Notes: a model not told the origin generated them from the sequence alone. A stretch of 17,218 nt of DNA from Planctomycetia bacterium (GCA_009926295.1 RFPF01000039.1:1-17218), one strand, 5' to 3'. Counted from the first letter of the stretch, positions 7,003 through 15,334 are shown. Numbers and translations are program-made.

Positions 7003-8132
7003 CGGGCCGTGAGCGGTTCGGCCGACCGCCACGACGTGCCGTCGCGCTCGACACGGTGGTAAAGCGTGTCGCGTTCCACCGGCTCGCGGCCCGCCTCGCG
7101 GATCAGCCGCTGGATGTGCTCCACGGAGAGCACCTCGGGGGTCGTGGCGCCGGCGTCGTGGTAGATGAGCTCGTGCCGCACCGTGCCGTCGATGTCATCG
7201 GCGCCGTAGGCGAGCGCCGTCTGGGCCGTGCCGATGCCGAGCATGATCCAGTAGGCCTTCATGTGATCGAAGTTGTCGAGCACGAGTCGGGCGACCGCCA
7301 TCGTGCGCAGGTCCATCGCCGGCGTCGGCTTGGCGATGTGCGAGAGCCGCGTGTTGTCCGGGTGGAAGGCGAGCGGAATGAACGTCTGGAAGCCGCCGGT
7401 CTCGTCCTGCAGTTGCCGCAGCCGCAGGAGGTGGTCGGTGCGGTGGAAGGCGTTTTCGATGTGGCCGTAGAGCATCGTGGCGTTGCTCCGCAGGCCGAGC
7501 TCGTGGGCCGTGCGGTGGACGGCGAACCATTCCTTCGTGTCGGCCTTGTGCTCGCAGATCTTGTCGCGGACCTCGGGGTGGAAGATCTCGGCGCCGCCTC
7601 CCGGCAGGCTGCCGAGGCCCGCGTCTTTCATCTCCACGAGGATGTCGCGGATCGACCGCTTCGTGAGGTGGCAGAACCAGTTGATCTCGACCGGCGTCCA
7701 CGCCTTGAGGTGGAGCGTGGGGTAGGCGTCGTGGAGGAGGCGGATGACGTTCAGGTACCAGTCGTAGTCCTTCTGGTGGTGCAGGCCGCCGACGATGTGC
7801 ATCTCGGTCGAGCCCGACTCCAGCGCCTCGCGGCCGCGCGCCAGGATCTGCTCGTCGCTCATCACGTAGCCGCGCTTGTCGCGGAGGTCGGCCCGGAAGG
7901 CGCAGAACGTGCAGCGGTAGACGCACACGTTCGTGGGGTTCAAGTGCGTGTTGATGTTGTAGTAGCCGACGTTGCCGTTTTTCCGCTCGCGGACCAGGTT
8001 GGCCAGTTCGCCGAGTTCGTGGAGGTCGAGTCGCTCGTCCCAGAGCGCCTCGGCATCGGCTGCATCGAGGCGGACGCCTGCCTCGACCTTTTCACGAATG
8101 GCATCCAGGGAAGGCATCGCGGCACGGATCAT
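6999..8132 (-). CDS. mqnE: Aminofutalosine synthase MqnE (radical SAM)
   Basis: MqnE is a radical SAM enzyme that joins the enolpyruvyl group of 3-(1-carboxyvinyl)oxybenzoate to S-adenosylmethionine to give aminofutalosine, in the futalosine route to menaquinone. The 377 residues carry the 4Fe-4S motif C70-x3-C74-x2-C77 (NPTNVCVYRCTFCAF). They also carry MqnE-type blocks: MHIVGGLHHQKDYDWYL, LKAWTPVEI, GGGAEIFHPEVRDKIC, TMLYGHIE, FIPLAFHPDNT and MLGIGTAQTALAYGADDIDGTV. These fit MqnE better than the related cyclase MqnC. The start at 8132 has an AAGGAG Shine-Dalgarno (8140-8145) seven nt away, and a dyad element lies just upstream. Late menaquinone genes (ubiE, ubiX, ubiA) lie about 4 kb away on the same strand. 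Confidence 0.94.
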   Translation of the reverse strand: MIRAAMPSLDAIREKVEAGVRLDAADAEALWDERLDLHELGELANLVRERKNGNVGYYNINTHLNPTNVCVYRCTFCAFRADLRDKRGYVMSDEQILARGREALESGSTEMHIVGGLHHQKDYDWYLNVIRLLHDAYPTLHLKAWTPVEINWFCHLTKRSIRDILVEMKDAGLGSLPGGGAEIFHPEVRDKICEHKADTKEWFAVHRTAHELGLRSNATMLYGHIENAFHRTDHLLRLRQLQDETGGFQTFIPLAFHPDNTRLSHIAKPTPAMDLRTMAVARLVLDNFDHMKAYWIMLGIGTAQTALAYGADDIDGTVRHELIYHDAGATTPEVLSVEHIQRLIREAGREPVERDTLYHRVERDGTSWRSAEPLTAR

Positions 8133-8139
8133 GGGCGAA

Positions 8140-8145
8140 CTCCTT
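8140..8145 (-). promoter_or_regulatory. Shine-Dalgarno of mqnE
   Basis: On the minus strand AAGGAG ends seven nt before the ATG at 8132. This fixes the start over the internal ATG at 8117. It is one of the few strong Shine-Dalgarno sites in this window. Confidence 0.7.
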
Positions 8146-8148
8146 GGC

Positions 8149-8171
8149 AGTGCGATTGGTACAACCGCACT
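8149..8171. promoter_or_regulatory. Operator-like 23-bp dyad upstream of mqnE
   Basis: The site reads AGTGCG-A-TTG-GTA-CAA-C-CGCACT: 6-bp outer arms and 3-bp inner arms are complementary, with a single mismatched pair between them. On the minus strand it ends three nt before the mqnE Shine-Dalgarno. It contains TACCAA, a weak -10 candidate, so a bound repressor or an RNA hairpin there could control mqnE. No regulator gene is adjacent. Confidence 0.45.
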
Positions 8172-8298
8172 CCACCAGCAGAACCGCAGCCGGCCAGATA
8201 TCGCAACCAGCGGGAATGCGGTGCGGGCGCACGTGCCGGGAAAAGAACCAAAAACCCGCAGATTCCGGCATCCTGACGACTCCGCCTGACAACTCCGC

Positions 8299-8304
8299 TA
8301 CCGT
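8299..8304 (+). promoter_or_regulatory. Possible -10 box of the exported isomerase-like gene
   Basis: TACCGT, preceded by GC as in the recG and glyQS boxes (GCTACxxT), lies 42 nt before the ATG at 8347. It would give a leader of about 35 nt. No clear -35 box is present. Confidence 0.25.
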
Positions 8305-8346
8305 GTCGGTTCCCGTCTGGCTTCCCGTCGTGGAAACCGCCGTCCC

Positions 8347-9246
8347 ATGAATCGTTCACGCCGGACTCTTCTTCGCGGTGCCGTATCCGGGGCCGGGCTC
8401 GCGGTGGTCGGCACAGTCCGGGCTGCGGACGTTTCTCGGGCCGCCGCTGACCCCGGATATCGCATCCGCAACGCAGGTATCAGGCACTCGGTGATGGGGT
8501 GGTGCTTCAAGCCGATGGACACTCTGGAACTGGCGAGGCACGCCAGGGAGATCGGCCTCGTCGCCATCGAGGGCGTCGACCGCAGGCACTATCCCGAGCT
8601 GAAACGGCTCGGCCTCGCCATCTCGCTCGTCGGCAGCCATGGCTTCGCGCGGGGGCCCTGCAATCCGGAGTATCGCGGGGAAGTCGTCGCGGCGCTCGAG
8701 GATGCGATCGACGTGGCTGAGAAAGTGGGCAGCCGCAAGGTGATCACGTTCACGGGCATGCGATTCGAAGGCATGGAGGAAGACCGCGCGGAGGACGACT
8801 GCGTGGCGGCCTGGAAGCGGGTGCTGCCCCGTGCCGAACGGGCGGGAATCACCCTCGTGCTCGAGCACCTCAACTCCCGCGACGGCTCCCACCCGATGAA
8901 GGGACATCCCGGCTATTTCGGCGACGATCTCGATCGCTGCGTGCGGCTCATCGAGCGGGTCGGGTCGCCGAACTTCAAGCTGCTCTTCGATGTCTACCAC
9001 GTGTCGATCATGCACGGCGACGTGATCCGCCGCCTGCGGCAGCATCGCGACCTCATCGGCCACGTGCACACAGCCGGCAATCCGGGGCGGGGTGAACTCG
9101 ACGACTCGCAGGAAATTCACTACCCGGCCGTGATGCGGGCCGTCACGGAGATCGGCTACCACGACTTCGTGGCCCACGAGTTCATCCCCACGTGGGACGA
9201 CCCGATCTTGTCGCTCCGACACGCCGCGATGGTCTGCGACGTGTGA
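8347..9246 (+). CDS. Tat-exported hydroxypyruvate isomerase-like TIM-barrel protein
   Basis: The 299-residue protein begins with a twin-arginine signal (NRSRRTLLRGAVSGAGLAVVG, then an ARA-like cleavage region near residue 27). It continues as a xylose-isomerase-like (PF01261-type) TIM barrel close to the hydroxypyruvate isomerase (Hyi) family. The expected divalent-metal and substrate residues are visible: E173 in LVLEHLN, D215 and H218 in LLFDVYH, H241 in HVHTAGNPGRGELD, and E278 in VAHEF. The block GNPGRGELDDSQEI is typical of Hyi-like proteins. It probably acts outside the cytoplasm on a sugar or keto-sugar, but the substrate is unknown. The start at 8347 is required for the signal peptide and has only a weak Shine-Dalgarno. 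The gene is divergent from mqnE and converges on the frameshifted oxidoreductase gene. Confidence 0.88.
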   Translation: MNRSRRTLLRGAVSGAGLAVVGTVRAADVSRAAADPGYRIRNAGIRHSVMGWCFKPMDTLELARHAREIGLVAIEGVDRRHYPELKRLGLAISLVGSHGFARGPCNPEYRGEVVAALEDAIDVAEKVGSRKVITFTGMRFEGMEEDRAEDDCVAAWKRVLPRAERAGITLVLEHLNSRDGSHPMKGHPGYFGDDLDRCVRLIERVGSPNFKLLFDVYHVSIMHGDVIRRLRQHRDLIGHVHTAGNPGRGELDDSQEIHYPAVMRAVTEIGYHDFVAHEFIPTWDDPILSLRHAAMVCDV

Positions 9247-9343
9247 CCCCCCGGCCGCACTGTCGACTCGCTTCGACGGCAGCGGGAGCGTCACTGGGTC
9301 GCTCGTCTCGCGGTCGCCCTCCGAGGCGACGACGCCTGCAGCG

Positions 9344-10781
9344 TCAGCTGTCCGCCTTGATCGCCTTCAAGGCCTGAGCCTCCGGCTCGAGCCGCTTGTA
9401 GAACGCGTCGAGAGGGTAGCAGCCGCTGCGCAGGCCGTGCCGCGGAGCGGTCGTGCAGTCGGAGAAGGTCCGGCAGATGAGCCCGCGCACGAGCGGCCGA
9501 CCGGCGAGTGAATCCGCCGGGAGCTCGGGATAGGAGAGCACCATCCGCCCGCCGACCGCGTCGATCCAGCCGGCCCGCACCACGGCCTGGGCGGCATGCA
9601 CGGCGTAGTCCTGGAGGTAGCTGTAGCCCGAGCCCACGAGCGGGAGCCCGGGCACGGCCGCTTTCGCCTGCCTGCAGGCGTCGATCTGCCGCCACACCCC
9701 CAGGAGTGGATCCTCCGGCGGCGGGTAGCCGTCGGACGGCGGAAACGCCGCCGGCCGTTGGATGTGCGGCACCGTGTAGGGGGCTGCCCGCCGAGAGATT
9801 GACGGCGACCACGCCCCGGTCGCGGAGCATTTTCAAGAGTTCGATCGGCTCGGCGAGATCCATCCGCATCGGATCCCGGGCGTCCACGCCGAAGCCGCAG
9901 TCGTACGGCAGATGATCCGCGAACGGAAAAGGCTCGCCGCGGTCGCCGACCTTGTGCCAGGGCACGACGTCGAAGAGTGAGAGCCGCACGCCCACGAGCA
10001 GCCGCGGGCAGGCGGACCGCACCCGCTCGATGATCTCGAGCAGGATCCGCGTCCGGCCCGCGAAATCCCCGCCGTAGGGGCCCGGCCGCCGCCGGGCGGA
10101 GAGGAACTCGTGGAGCAGGTAGCCGTGGCAGGCCTTGATGTCGACCATGTCGAAGCCGGCGGCGTCGGCATCCCGCGCGGCGGCGACGTACGCCTCGATG
10201 AGCCGCTCGACGTCGGCGTCGGTGAGCACGCAGGCATCGTCGGCCGGATTCACGCCATGGCGGGCGTCGAGGAGCGGATGGTGGTAGGCGATCCGCGGGC
10301 TCCGGCCCGCGGGCGTGGGCTTCGAGAACCGGCCCGAATGGGTGAGCTGCAGGGCGACGACGAGGTCGTCGAGCGTGCCGAATCTCGCCAGGTGTGCGTC
10401 GCGGAGCGCCGTCAGCAGTTCGGCATAGCCCGCGGCCCCGCACACCGGCGCGCAGAGCTGGTTGGGATTCGCCCGGCCTTCGGCCAGCACGGCGACGGCC
10501 TCGCCGCCCCAGACCAGCTTCGCGCCGCTTTCGCCGAACCGCGTCCAGCGCCTGAGCAGCGTGGGCGTGGGCGCACCGGCGTCGGTCGCATCCCAGCCCT
10601 CCATCGGATGGATGCACCAGCGGTTGCCGGCGACCCGACCGCCCAGTGGCAACGGTTCCGCGAGCGGCGAGCCGGCGGCTGCGGACAAGAGTTCGTCGTC
10701 GAGCGGGATCGGGGCCGCGATCCCGGCCAGGTGCGTGCGCAAGTCGGCGGTGGAGCGAAACCTGGCAATGCGCGGAATCAT
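9344..10781 (-). pseudogene. NADH:flavin oxidoreductase (Old Yellow Enzyme family), interrupted by one frameshift
   Basis: Two reading frames together encode one FMN TIM-barrel protein. The first runs from 10781 to about 9784 (VALQLTHSGRF, DMVDIKACHGYLLHEFLS, YGGDFAGRTRILLEIIERVR, VVAVNLSAGSP). The second, from about 9780 to 9344, continues seamlessly with YTVPHIQRPAAFPP, LVGSGYSYLQDYAVHAAQAVVRAGWIDAVGGRM (in part) and CYPLDAFYKRLEPEA. Removing one base from the five-G run at 9779-9783 restores SAGSPYTVPH and a protein of 478 residues. The C-terminal cysteines (codons at 9473, 9455, 9419) are spaced CX5CX11C. The NAD(P)-binding half found in 2,4-dienoyl-CoA reductases is absent. The start at 10781 has a GGAGGAG Shine-Dalgarno. 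Because both halves are well conserved, either a sequencing error or a very recent mutation is likely. Confidence 0.85.
9779..9783 (-). other. Frameshift site in the flavin oxidoreductase gene
   Basis: The + strand has GGGGG (CCCCC in the gene). In the upstream frame the protein reads AGSPLHGAAHP, and in the downstream frame PYTVPHIQRP. Four G instead of five would join them as AGSPYTVPHIQRP, the usual OYE-type sequence. No stop codon arises at once; the wrong frame would run to 9291 with unrelated sequence. Confidence 0.85.
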
Positions 10782-10790
10782 CGGGGAGCA

Positions 10791-10797
10791 CTCCTCC
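10791..10797 (-). promoter_or_regulatory. Shine-Dalgarno of the flavin oxidoreductase gene
   Basis: On the minus strand GGAGGAG ends nine nt before the ATG at 10781. This selects that ATG over the upstream in-frame ATGs at 10826, 10865 and 10901. Confidence 0.6.
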
Positions 10798-10826
10798 GGG
10801 GCGCTCGTGGGAGCGATCGAACGCAT

Positions 10827-10832
10827 GATATA
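10827..10832 (-). promoter_or_regulatory. Possible -10 box of the flavin oxidoreductase gene
   Basis: TATATC on the minus strand is the most AT-rich hexamer in the 191-nt divergent region and would give a leader of about 40 nt with the strong Shine-Dalgarno. A TTGTGG (10852-10847) is only 14 nt upstream, so the -35 assignment is poor. Confidence 0.3.
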
Positions 10833-10960
10833 CCCGGTAACCGCCGCCACAACGGATCCGCTCATGGGACCATCGGCATTCCGGCACAAAACCATCACCA
10901 TGTGCTCGGCGACGCCTCTGCACGCGGCCGGGCGGGGTGGCGAACCCGCTCTGCTTCGCC

Positions 10961-10966
10961 GATACT
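10961..10966 (+). promoter_or_regulatory. Possible -10 box of the DapA-like gene, leaderless geometry
   Basis: GATACT lies six nt before the ATG at 10973, the same spacing as the TACACT box of recG. There is no Shine-Dalgarno. Confidence 0.35.
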
Positions 10967-10972
10967 CCGGGC

Positions 10973-11941
10973 ATGCCCGCCATCGACATCGCCCCCCTGT
11001 CGCTCGTCCGTCCGCGGCGCCGCATCCGCGGAATGTCGGCGATCCTGCTGCCGTTTCGCAAGGCCGGCGGAATCGACTGGGATGCGTTCGCCGCGCACGT
11101 GGGCCGCACCGCGGCCGCCGGGATCACGCCCGCCGTCAACATGGACACGGGCTACGTGCAGCTGATCGACGATGCGACCCGCCGACAGGCGCTCGCCATC
11201 GCCCGTGACGTGCTCGGCCCGGCCGGAGAATTGGTCGCGGGAGCGTGTGTCGTGGATGCGCGTGGCAGCGAGTTCGACGAGGCCGCTTACGGCCACCAGC
11301 TCGACATGATCGCCACCGCCGGGGCGGTGCCGGTGATCTTCCCGTCGTGGGGGCTCACGACCGGCAGCGATGCCGATTTCCTCACGCACTACCGGCGGCT
11401 CGCGGCCCGCGTCGAGAAGTTCATCGGCTTCGAACTCGGCGCGGCCTTCGTGCCCTATGGCCGCGTCCTCTCTCTCGAGGCCTATGGCGAACTCATCCAG
11501 ATCCCCAACTGCCTCGGGGCGAAGCACTCGTCGCTCTCGCGCCGGCTGGAGTGGGAGCGGCTCGCCCTGCGCGACCGCGTGCGGCCCGAGTTCCACGTGT
11601 TCACCGGCAACGACCTGGCCATCGACATGGTCCGCTACGGCAGCGACTGGCTGCTCGGCCTTTCGACCGCGGCGCCCGAGGCGTTCGCCCGTCGCGACCG
11701 GTGGTGGGCCGAGGGCGACCCGCGGTTCGACGAACTCGACGACGCCCTGCAGGCCCTCGGCGACTTCGCCTTCCGCGAGCCCGTGCCGGCCTACAAGCAC
11801 TCGATGGCGCAGGCCCTCTTTCTGCGGGGAATCCTCGAGTGCGACGAGCCACACCCCGACAGCCCGCGGCGGCCGGAGAGCGACCGCGAGATCATCGCCA
11901 AAATTCTCGACCGCATCGAGCGGGCGTTCACGGCCGCGTGA
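10973..11941 (+). CDS. DapA-superfamily (dihydrodipicolinate synthase-like) aldolase or lyase, substrate unknown
   Basis: The 322-residue protein has the layout of the class I aldolase superfamily that includes DapA and NanA: an N-terminal RIRGMSAILLPF strand, GITPAVNMDTGY where DapA has its GTTGE region, and a Schiff-base lysine candidate K184 in CLGAKHSSLSR. Beyond the fold, the usual motifs differ. The YYN-type tyrosine region is replaced by FPSWG (W126), and the lysine context is GAKHSS instead of G-x-K-E. It is therefore unlikely to be the lysine-pathway DapA and more likely handles another keto acid, but I cannot name the substrate. The ATG at 10973 sits six nt after a GATACT box; an earlier in-frame start at 10937 would add 12 residues. 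It is divergent from the flavin oxidoreductase and converges on ubiA with a 31-nt gap. Confidence 0.8.
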   Translation: MPAIDIAPLSLVRPRRRIRGMSAILLPFRKAGGIDWDAFAAHVGRTAAAGITPAVNMDTGYVQLIDDATRRQALAIARDVLGPAGELVAGACVVDARGSEFDEAAYGHQLDMIATAGAVPVIFPSWGLTTGSDADFLTHYRRLAARVEKFIGFELGAAFVPYGRVLSLEAYGELIQIPNCLGAKHSSLSRRLEWERLALRDRVRPEFHVFTGNDLAIDMVRYGSDWLLGLSTAAPEAFARRDRWWAEGDPRFDELDDALQALGDFAFREPVPAYKHSMAQALFLRGILECDEPHPDSPRRPESDREIIAKILDRIERAFTAA

Positions 11942-11972
11942 CCGCCGCACTTCGTGTCGCCCGGGGCCGGGA

Positions 11973-12874
<902 letters not shown>

Positions 12875-12878
<4 letters not shown>

Positions 12879-13486
12879 GCGTCGGTCCCCCACCGGGCGA
12901 CCAGCGAGTTGGCGACGCCGAGCTGATCACAGATCCGGGCCACGACGAAGTCGACGAGATCGGTCACTGTCTCAGCGGCGTGGTAGAAGCCGGGGGATGC
13001 GGGCAGGACGACGGCACCCGCCTCATGGATCGCCTGCATGTTCTTCAACTGCGGCAGCGAAAGGGGCGTCTCGCGGGGCACGACGACCAGCCTCCGCCGC
13101 TCCTTGAGGTGCACCTCGGCGGCGCGGTGGATCAGGTTTTCACCGATCGAGTGGGCCACAGCCCCGAGAGTGCTGCCGCTGCACGGGCAGATGACCATCG
13201 CCGCGGTGAGGAAGGAGCCGCTGGCGATCGGGGCCATGAGATTCTTGTAGTGGTGGTATTGGAGCGTGCCCACCGTCGGCGCCGCTCTGCCGAGCAGTTC
13301 TTCGATCCGGAAGGCGTCGAGATCGATGCAGCGTCCCACTTCCTGCTGGATGACGGCCTGGCCCGACGGGCTGATGGAGAGGTGGATCTCCTGACCGGCG
13401 GCGAGCAGGACTTCGAGCAGTCGGATGGCGTACGGGGCGCCCGAGGCGCCCGTGATGCCGACCACGAGGGGCGGGACGGGCGTCAT
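12875..13486 (-). CDS. ubiX: UbiX-family flavin prenyltransferase
   Basis: UbiX prenylates FMN with dimethylallyl phosphate, making the prenyl-FMN cofactor for UbiD-type decarboxylases. The 203 residues match the family. GITGASGA (10-17) is the FMN phosphate loop, and IASGSF (87-92) and CPCSGSTLGAVAHSIGEN (from 100) hold conserved serines. The LKERRRLVVVPRETPLS block (to 143) is the dimethylallyl phosphate site. The gene sits between ubiE and ubiA and overlaps each by four nt (ATGA at 13483-13486 and 12875-12878). In the futalosine pathway the UbiX partner serves the MqnL decarboxylase, which is not in this window. The identification is secure; the pathway assignment is inferred from context. 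Confidence 0.95.
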
Positions 13487-14241
13487 TCGGCGGCATCCCC
13501 GGCCCGCGTCGCGATCGTGAGCGTCGCGATGCCGAAGGTGAGCGGGATCTGCTCGATGCGATCAAAGCCCGCCACGCGCACGAGTGCCACAAGCCGCTCG
13601 CCCGACGGAAACTCCTCGACGCTCTTGTTGAGGTAGGTGTAGGCGTCGGAGGCGTTGCGCGCCACGGCGTTGCCGATGAAGGGCAGCACTCGCCGGAAAT
13701 ACCAGAGGTAAAGCGTGCGCACGGCCGGATTCGCAGGAATCGAAAACTCCAGGATCGCCAGCCGCCCACCAGGGCGCAGCACGCGGGCCATCTCGGCGAG
13801 GCCGCGGGAGGTGTCGGCGATGTTCCGCAGGCCGAAGGCCACCGTGACCAGGGCGAATTCCCGGTCGGCGAACGGCAGGTTCATCGCGTCGGCCTCGACC
13901 CACTCGATCGATCGGCTCGCGCGGGCGGCCTTCTCGGCGCCGCGATCGAGCATCGGCCGGCAGAAATCGCCCGCCACGATCCGTACGTCGGGGCCGGCCT
14001 TGGCGGCGTATGCGAGCGCCAGGTCGCCGGTGCCGGTGCAGCAGTCGAGCATCGCGCCCGATGCCGGCGGAGGGGCTCGCGAGACGGTCACATGCCGCCA
14101 CCACACGTCGATGCCCCCGGAGAGCAGCCGGTTGACGAGGTCGTATCGCGGGGCGATCTCGGCGAACATGCCGCGCACCTTCGCGCCGCTCTTGTCGACG
14201 GCGGTCGATGCGGGCTCGATCGTGGCGGCCGGCATGGTCAT
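13483..14241 (-). CDS. ubiE: Demethylmenaquinone methyltransferase (UbiE/MenG family)
   Basis: This SAM-dependent C-methyltransferase makes the last step of menaquinone synthesis. The 252 residues show the UbiE signature VRGMFAEIAPRYDLVNRLLS (residues 22-41), the SAM loop DCCTGTGDLAL (66-76), AFGLRNIADTSRG (from 135), and RVLRPGGRLAILEFS (from 153). A typical Y-x-YLNKSVEEFPSGE segment follows near the C-terminus. Menaquinone is the expected product because the pathway genes nearby are of the futalosine type (MqnG role). Two starts are possible, 14241 and 14235; a TACCGT box lies nine nt before the second. It is the first gene of a coupled ubiE-ubiX-ubiA unit. Confidence 0.95.
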   Translation of the reverse strand: MTMPAATIEPASTAVDKSGAKVRGMFAEIAPRYDLVNRLLSGGIDVWWRHVTVSRAPPPASGAMLDCCTGTGDLALAYAAKAGPDVRIVAGDFCRPMLDRGAEKAARASRSIEWVEADAMNLPFADREFALVTVAFGLRNIADTSRGLAEMARVLRPGGRLAILEFSIPANPAVRTLYLWYFRRVLPFIGNAVARNASDAYTYLNKSVEEFPSGERLVALVRVAGFDRIEQIPLTFGIATLTIATRAGDAAE

Positions 14242-14244
14242 GAG

Positions 14245-14250
14245 ACGGTA
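14245..14250 (-). promoter_or_regulatory. Possible -10 box of ubiE
   Basis: TACCGT on the minus strand lies nine nt before the ATG at 14235, the same distance as the TACGAT box of the histidine kinase. It would make the ubiE-ubiX-ubiA transcript start close to the start codon and favours 14235 over 14241. A GGAG further upstream is too distant to be a good Shine-Dalgarno. Confidence 0.3.
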
Positions 14251-14337
14251 GAAACTCCAGTCATGGGAAGGCGTTTCGCCACGGCCTCCACAGCTCCCAT
14301 CGTAGTGCGCGATTCGTCGTGCGGGAGGGATGGCGGC

Positions 14338-14478
14338 CTACGGGGGCGGGGGTGGCGGCTTGATCCGGCCGCGCCACGCCTCCGAGGAACGAGCCTTGCG
14401 GCCCGTGGGCTTCGCCCGCAGCACCGCGACCGCGACCGCGACGGCCACGGCGATCATGATCCAGACTCGCGAGGGCAT
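14338..14478 (-). CDS. Possible small membrane protein (46 residues), uncertain
   Basis: In the 322-nt gap between ubiE and comB, the minus strand has a short frame. It encodes PSRVWIMIAVAVAVAVAVL, a single hydrophobic segment, followed by a basic stretch (RAKPTGRKARSSEAWRGRIK) and a C-terminal run of six prolines. Third positions are nearly all G or C, as in real genes here, but the opposite + frame shares those positions, so this does not discriminate. No Shine-Dalgarno precedes the ATG at 14478, and the AV repeat comes from a short tandem repeat. It would be first in the direction of ubiE transcription. I do not recognise a family, and it may be chance. Apart from this and the hexamer repeat, I see only the possible TACCGT box ahead of ubiE in the gap. 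Confidence 0.3.
   Translation of the reverse strand: MPSRVWIMIAVAVAVAVAVLRAKPTGRKARSSEAWRGRIKPPPPPP
14423..14440. repeat. Short tandem repeat, three units of ACCGCG
   Basis: Three perfect copies of ACCGCG are followed by degenerate ACGGCC and ACGGCG units up to about 14452. On the minus strand it encodes the AVAVAV part of the possible small membrane protein. Confidence 0.6.
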
Positions 14479-14563
14479 CGCAATGGTGAGTGGCGGGCCG
14501 CCGGCTGGGAATGGTATGAACGCCGCCCCGACGGGCACCACCTTCCCACGACTTCATGATGCC

Positions 14564-15334
14564 ATGATCCACTGGCACTGTCACGTCCTGTATCAGCGGC
14601 TTGCGGCGCACGCGTGCGTCGGCGGGATCGCCGTCGTCATCGACGTGCTCCGGGCGTCAACGACGATCGTCACCGCCCTCGCCCACGGGGCGGACAGGGT
14701 GATGCCGGTCGCCGCGATCGACGACGCCCGGCGGATGGCGGCGGAGTCGCGGCCCGCCGCCCTGCTCGGCGGCGAGCGGGGCGGCGTGCGTCTTCCTGGA
14801 TTCGACCTCGGCAACTCGCCGCTGGAGTATTCCGCCGCGCGGGTCAGCGGTCGCACCATCGTGATCACCACGACCAACGGCACGGCGGCGCTCGCCGCAT
14901 CGCGAGGGGCCCGCGAGATCCTCCTGGGTGCGATCGTCAACCGCACGGCCGTGGCCGAGGCGGTTCGCCGGTTCGCACGCGATGGTGACGACGTGCACCT
15001 CGTCTGCGCCGGGACCGATGGCCTCGTGTCGGCCGAAGACGTGCTCGCCGCCGGCGCGATACTCGACGCCGCGGGGGCCGATCGGGGCGGAGATGGATTG
15101 GACTTGGCCGCCCACGAGGCGCTCGCCTCGTTTCGTCGCGTCGCGGCGCACAGCGATGCGACGGCCGCGCTCGTCGCCGAGTTTCGCCGGTCACCAGGGG
15201 GCGAGAATCTCGTCGCCCTCGGCATGGAGGCCGACCTGCCGGCCGCCGCCGCGATCGACACGCTCCCGGTCGTGCCCCGGTTCGACGCCGCGACGGGCAG
15301 CCTTTTGCCCGCCTTGCTACACTCCCGCCCATGA
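14564..15334 (+). CDS. comB: 2-phosphosulfolactate phosphatase family protein (ComB)
   Basis: ComB hydrolyses 2-phospho-3-sulfolactate to 3-sulfolactate, a step of coenzyme M synthesis in methanogens. Bacterial homologues are widespread and mostly untested. The 256 residues show the family blocks: VVIDVLRASTTIVTALAHGA (24-43), LLGGERGGVRLPGFDLGNSP (67-86), TIVITTTNGTAAL (98-110) and VHLVCAGTDGLVSAEDVLAAG (in 144-164). The ATG at 14564 gives the usual short lead before the first block; in-frame ATGs at 14516 and further upstream would add low-complexity sequence. The stop overlaps the glyQS start as ATGA (15331-15334). No other coenzyme M gene is present, so the true substrate is open. Confidence 0.88.
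   Translation: MIHWHCHVLYQRLAAHACVGGIAVVIDVLRASTTIVTALAHGADRVMPVAAIDDARRMAAESRPAALLGGERGGVRLPGFDLGNSPLEYSAARVSGRTIVITTTNGTAALAASRGAREILLGAIVNRTAVAEAVRRFARDGDDVHLVCAGTDGLVSAEDVLAAGAILDAAGADRGGDGLDLAAHEALASFRRVAAHSDATAALVAEFRRSPGGENLVALGMEADLPAAAAIDTLPVVPRFDAATGSLLPALLHSRP
15318..15323 (+). promoter_or_regulatory. Candidate -10 box of glyQS inside the comB 3' end
   Basis: TACACT, in the same GCTACACT octamer as before recG, lies seven nt before the glyQS ATG at 15331 and overlaps the last comB codons. A leaderless glyQS transcript could start here in addition to read-through from comB. There is no Shine-Dalgarno. Confidence 0.45.

Noticed and set aside
9321..9345. Small hairpins (AGGCG-ACGA-CGCCT and GACGC-CTGCA-GCGTC) between the Hyi-like gene and the oxidoreductase gene
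   Set aside because: The stems are only 5 bp, mutually exclusive, and lack a T tract, so they are too weak to call a terminator.
9367..11148. Minus-strand frame (593 codons) over the flavin oxidoreductase
   Set aside because: It is arginine-rich out-of-frame sequence; the OYE-family motifs are in the other two frames.
11942..11972. 31-nt gap between the convergent DapA-like and ubiA genes as a possible bidirectional terminator
   Set aside because: No stable inverted repeat with a T tract is visible.
14330..14563. N-terminal extension of comB from upstream in-frame ATGs
   Set aside because: The extra sequence is low complexity (poly-glycine, TATATATA-type residues), and the family starts shortly before the VVIDVLRAST block.
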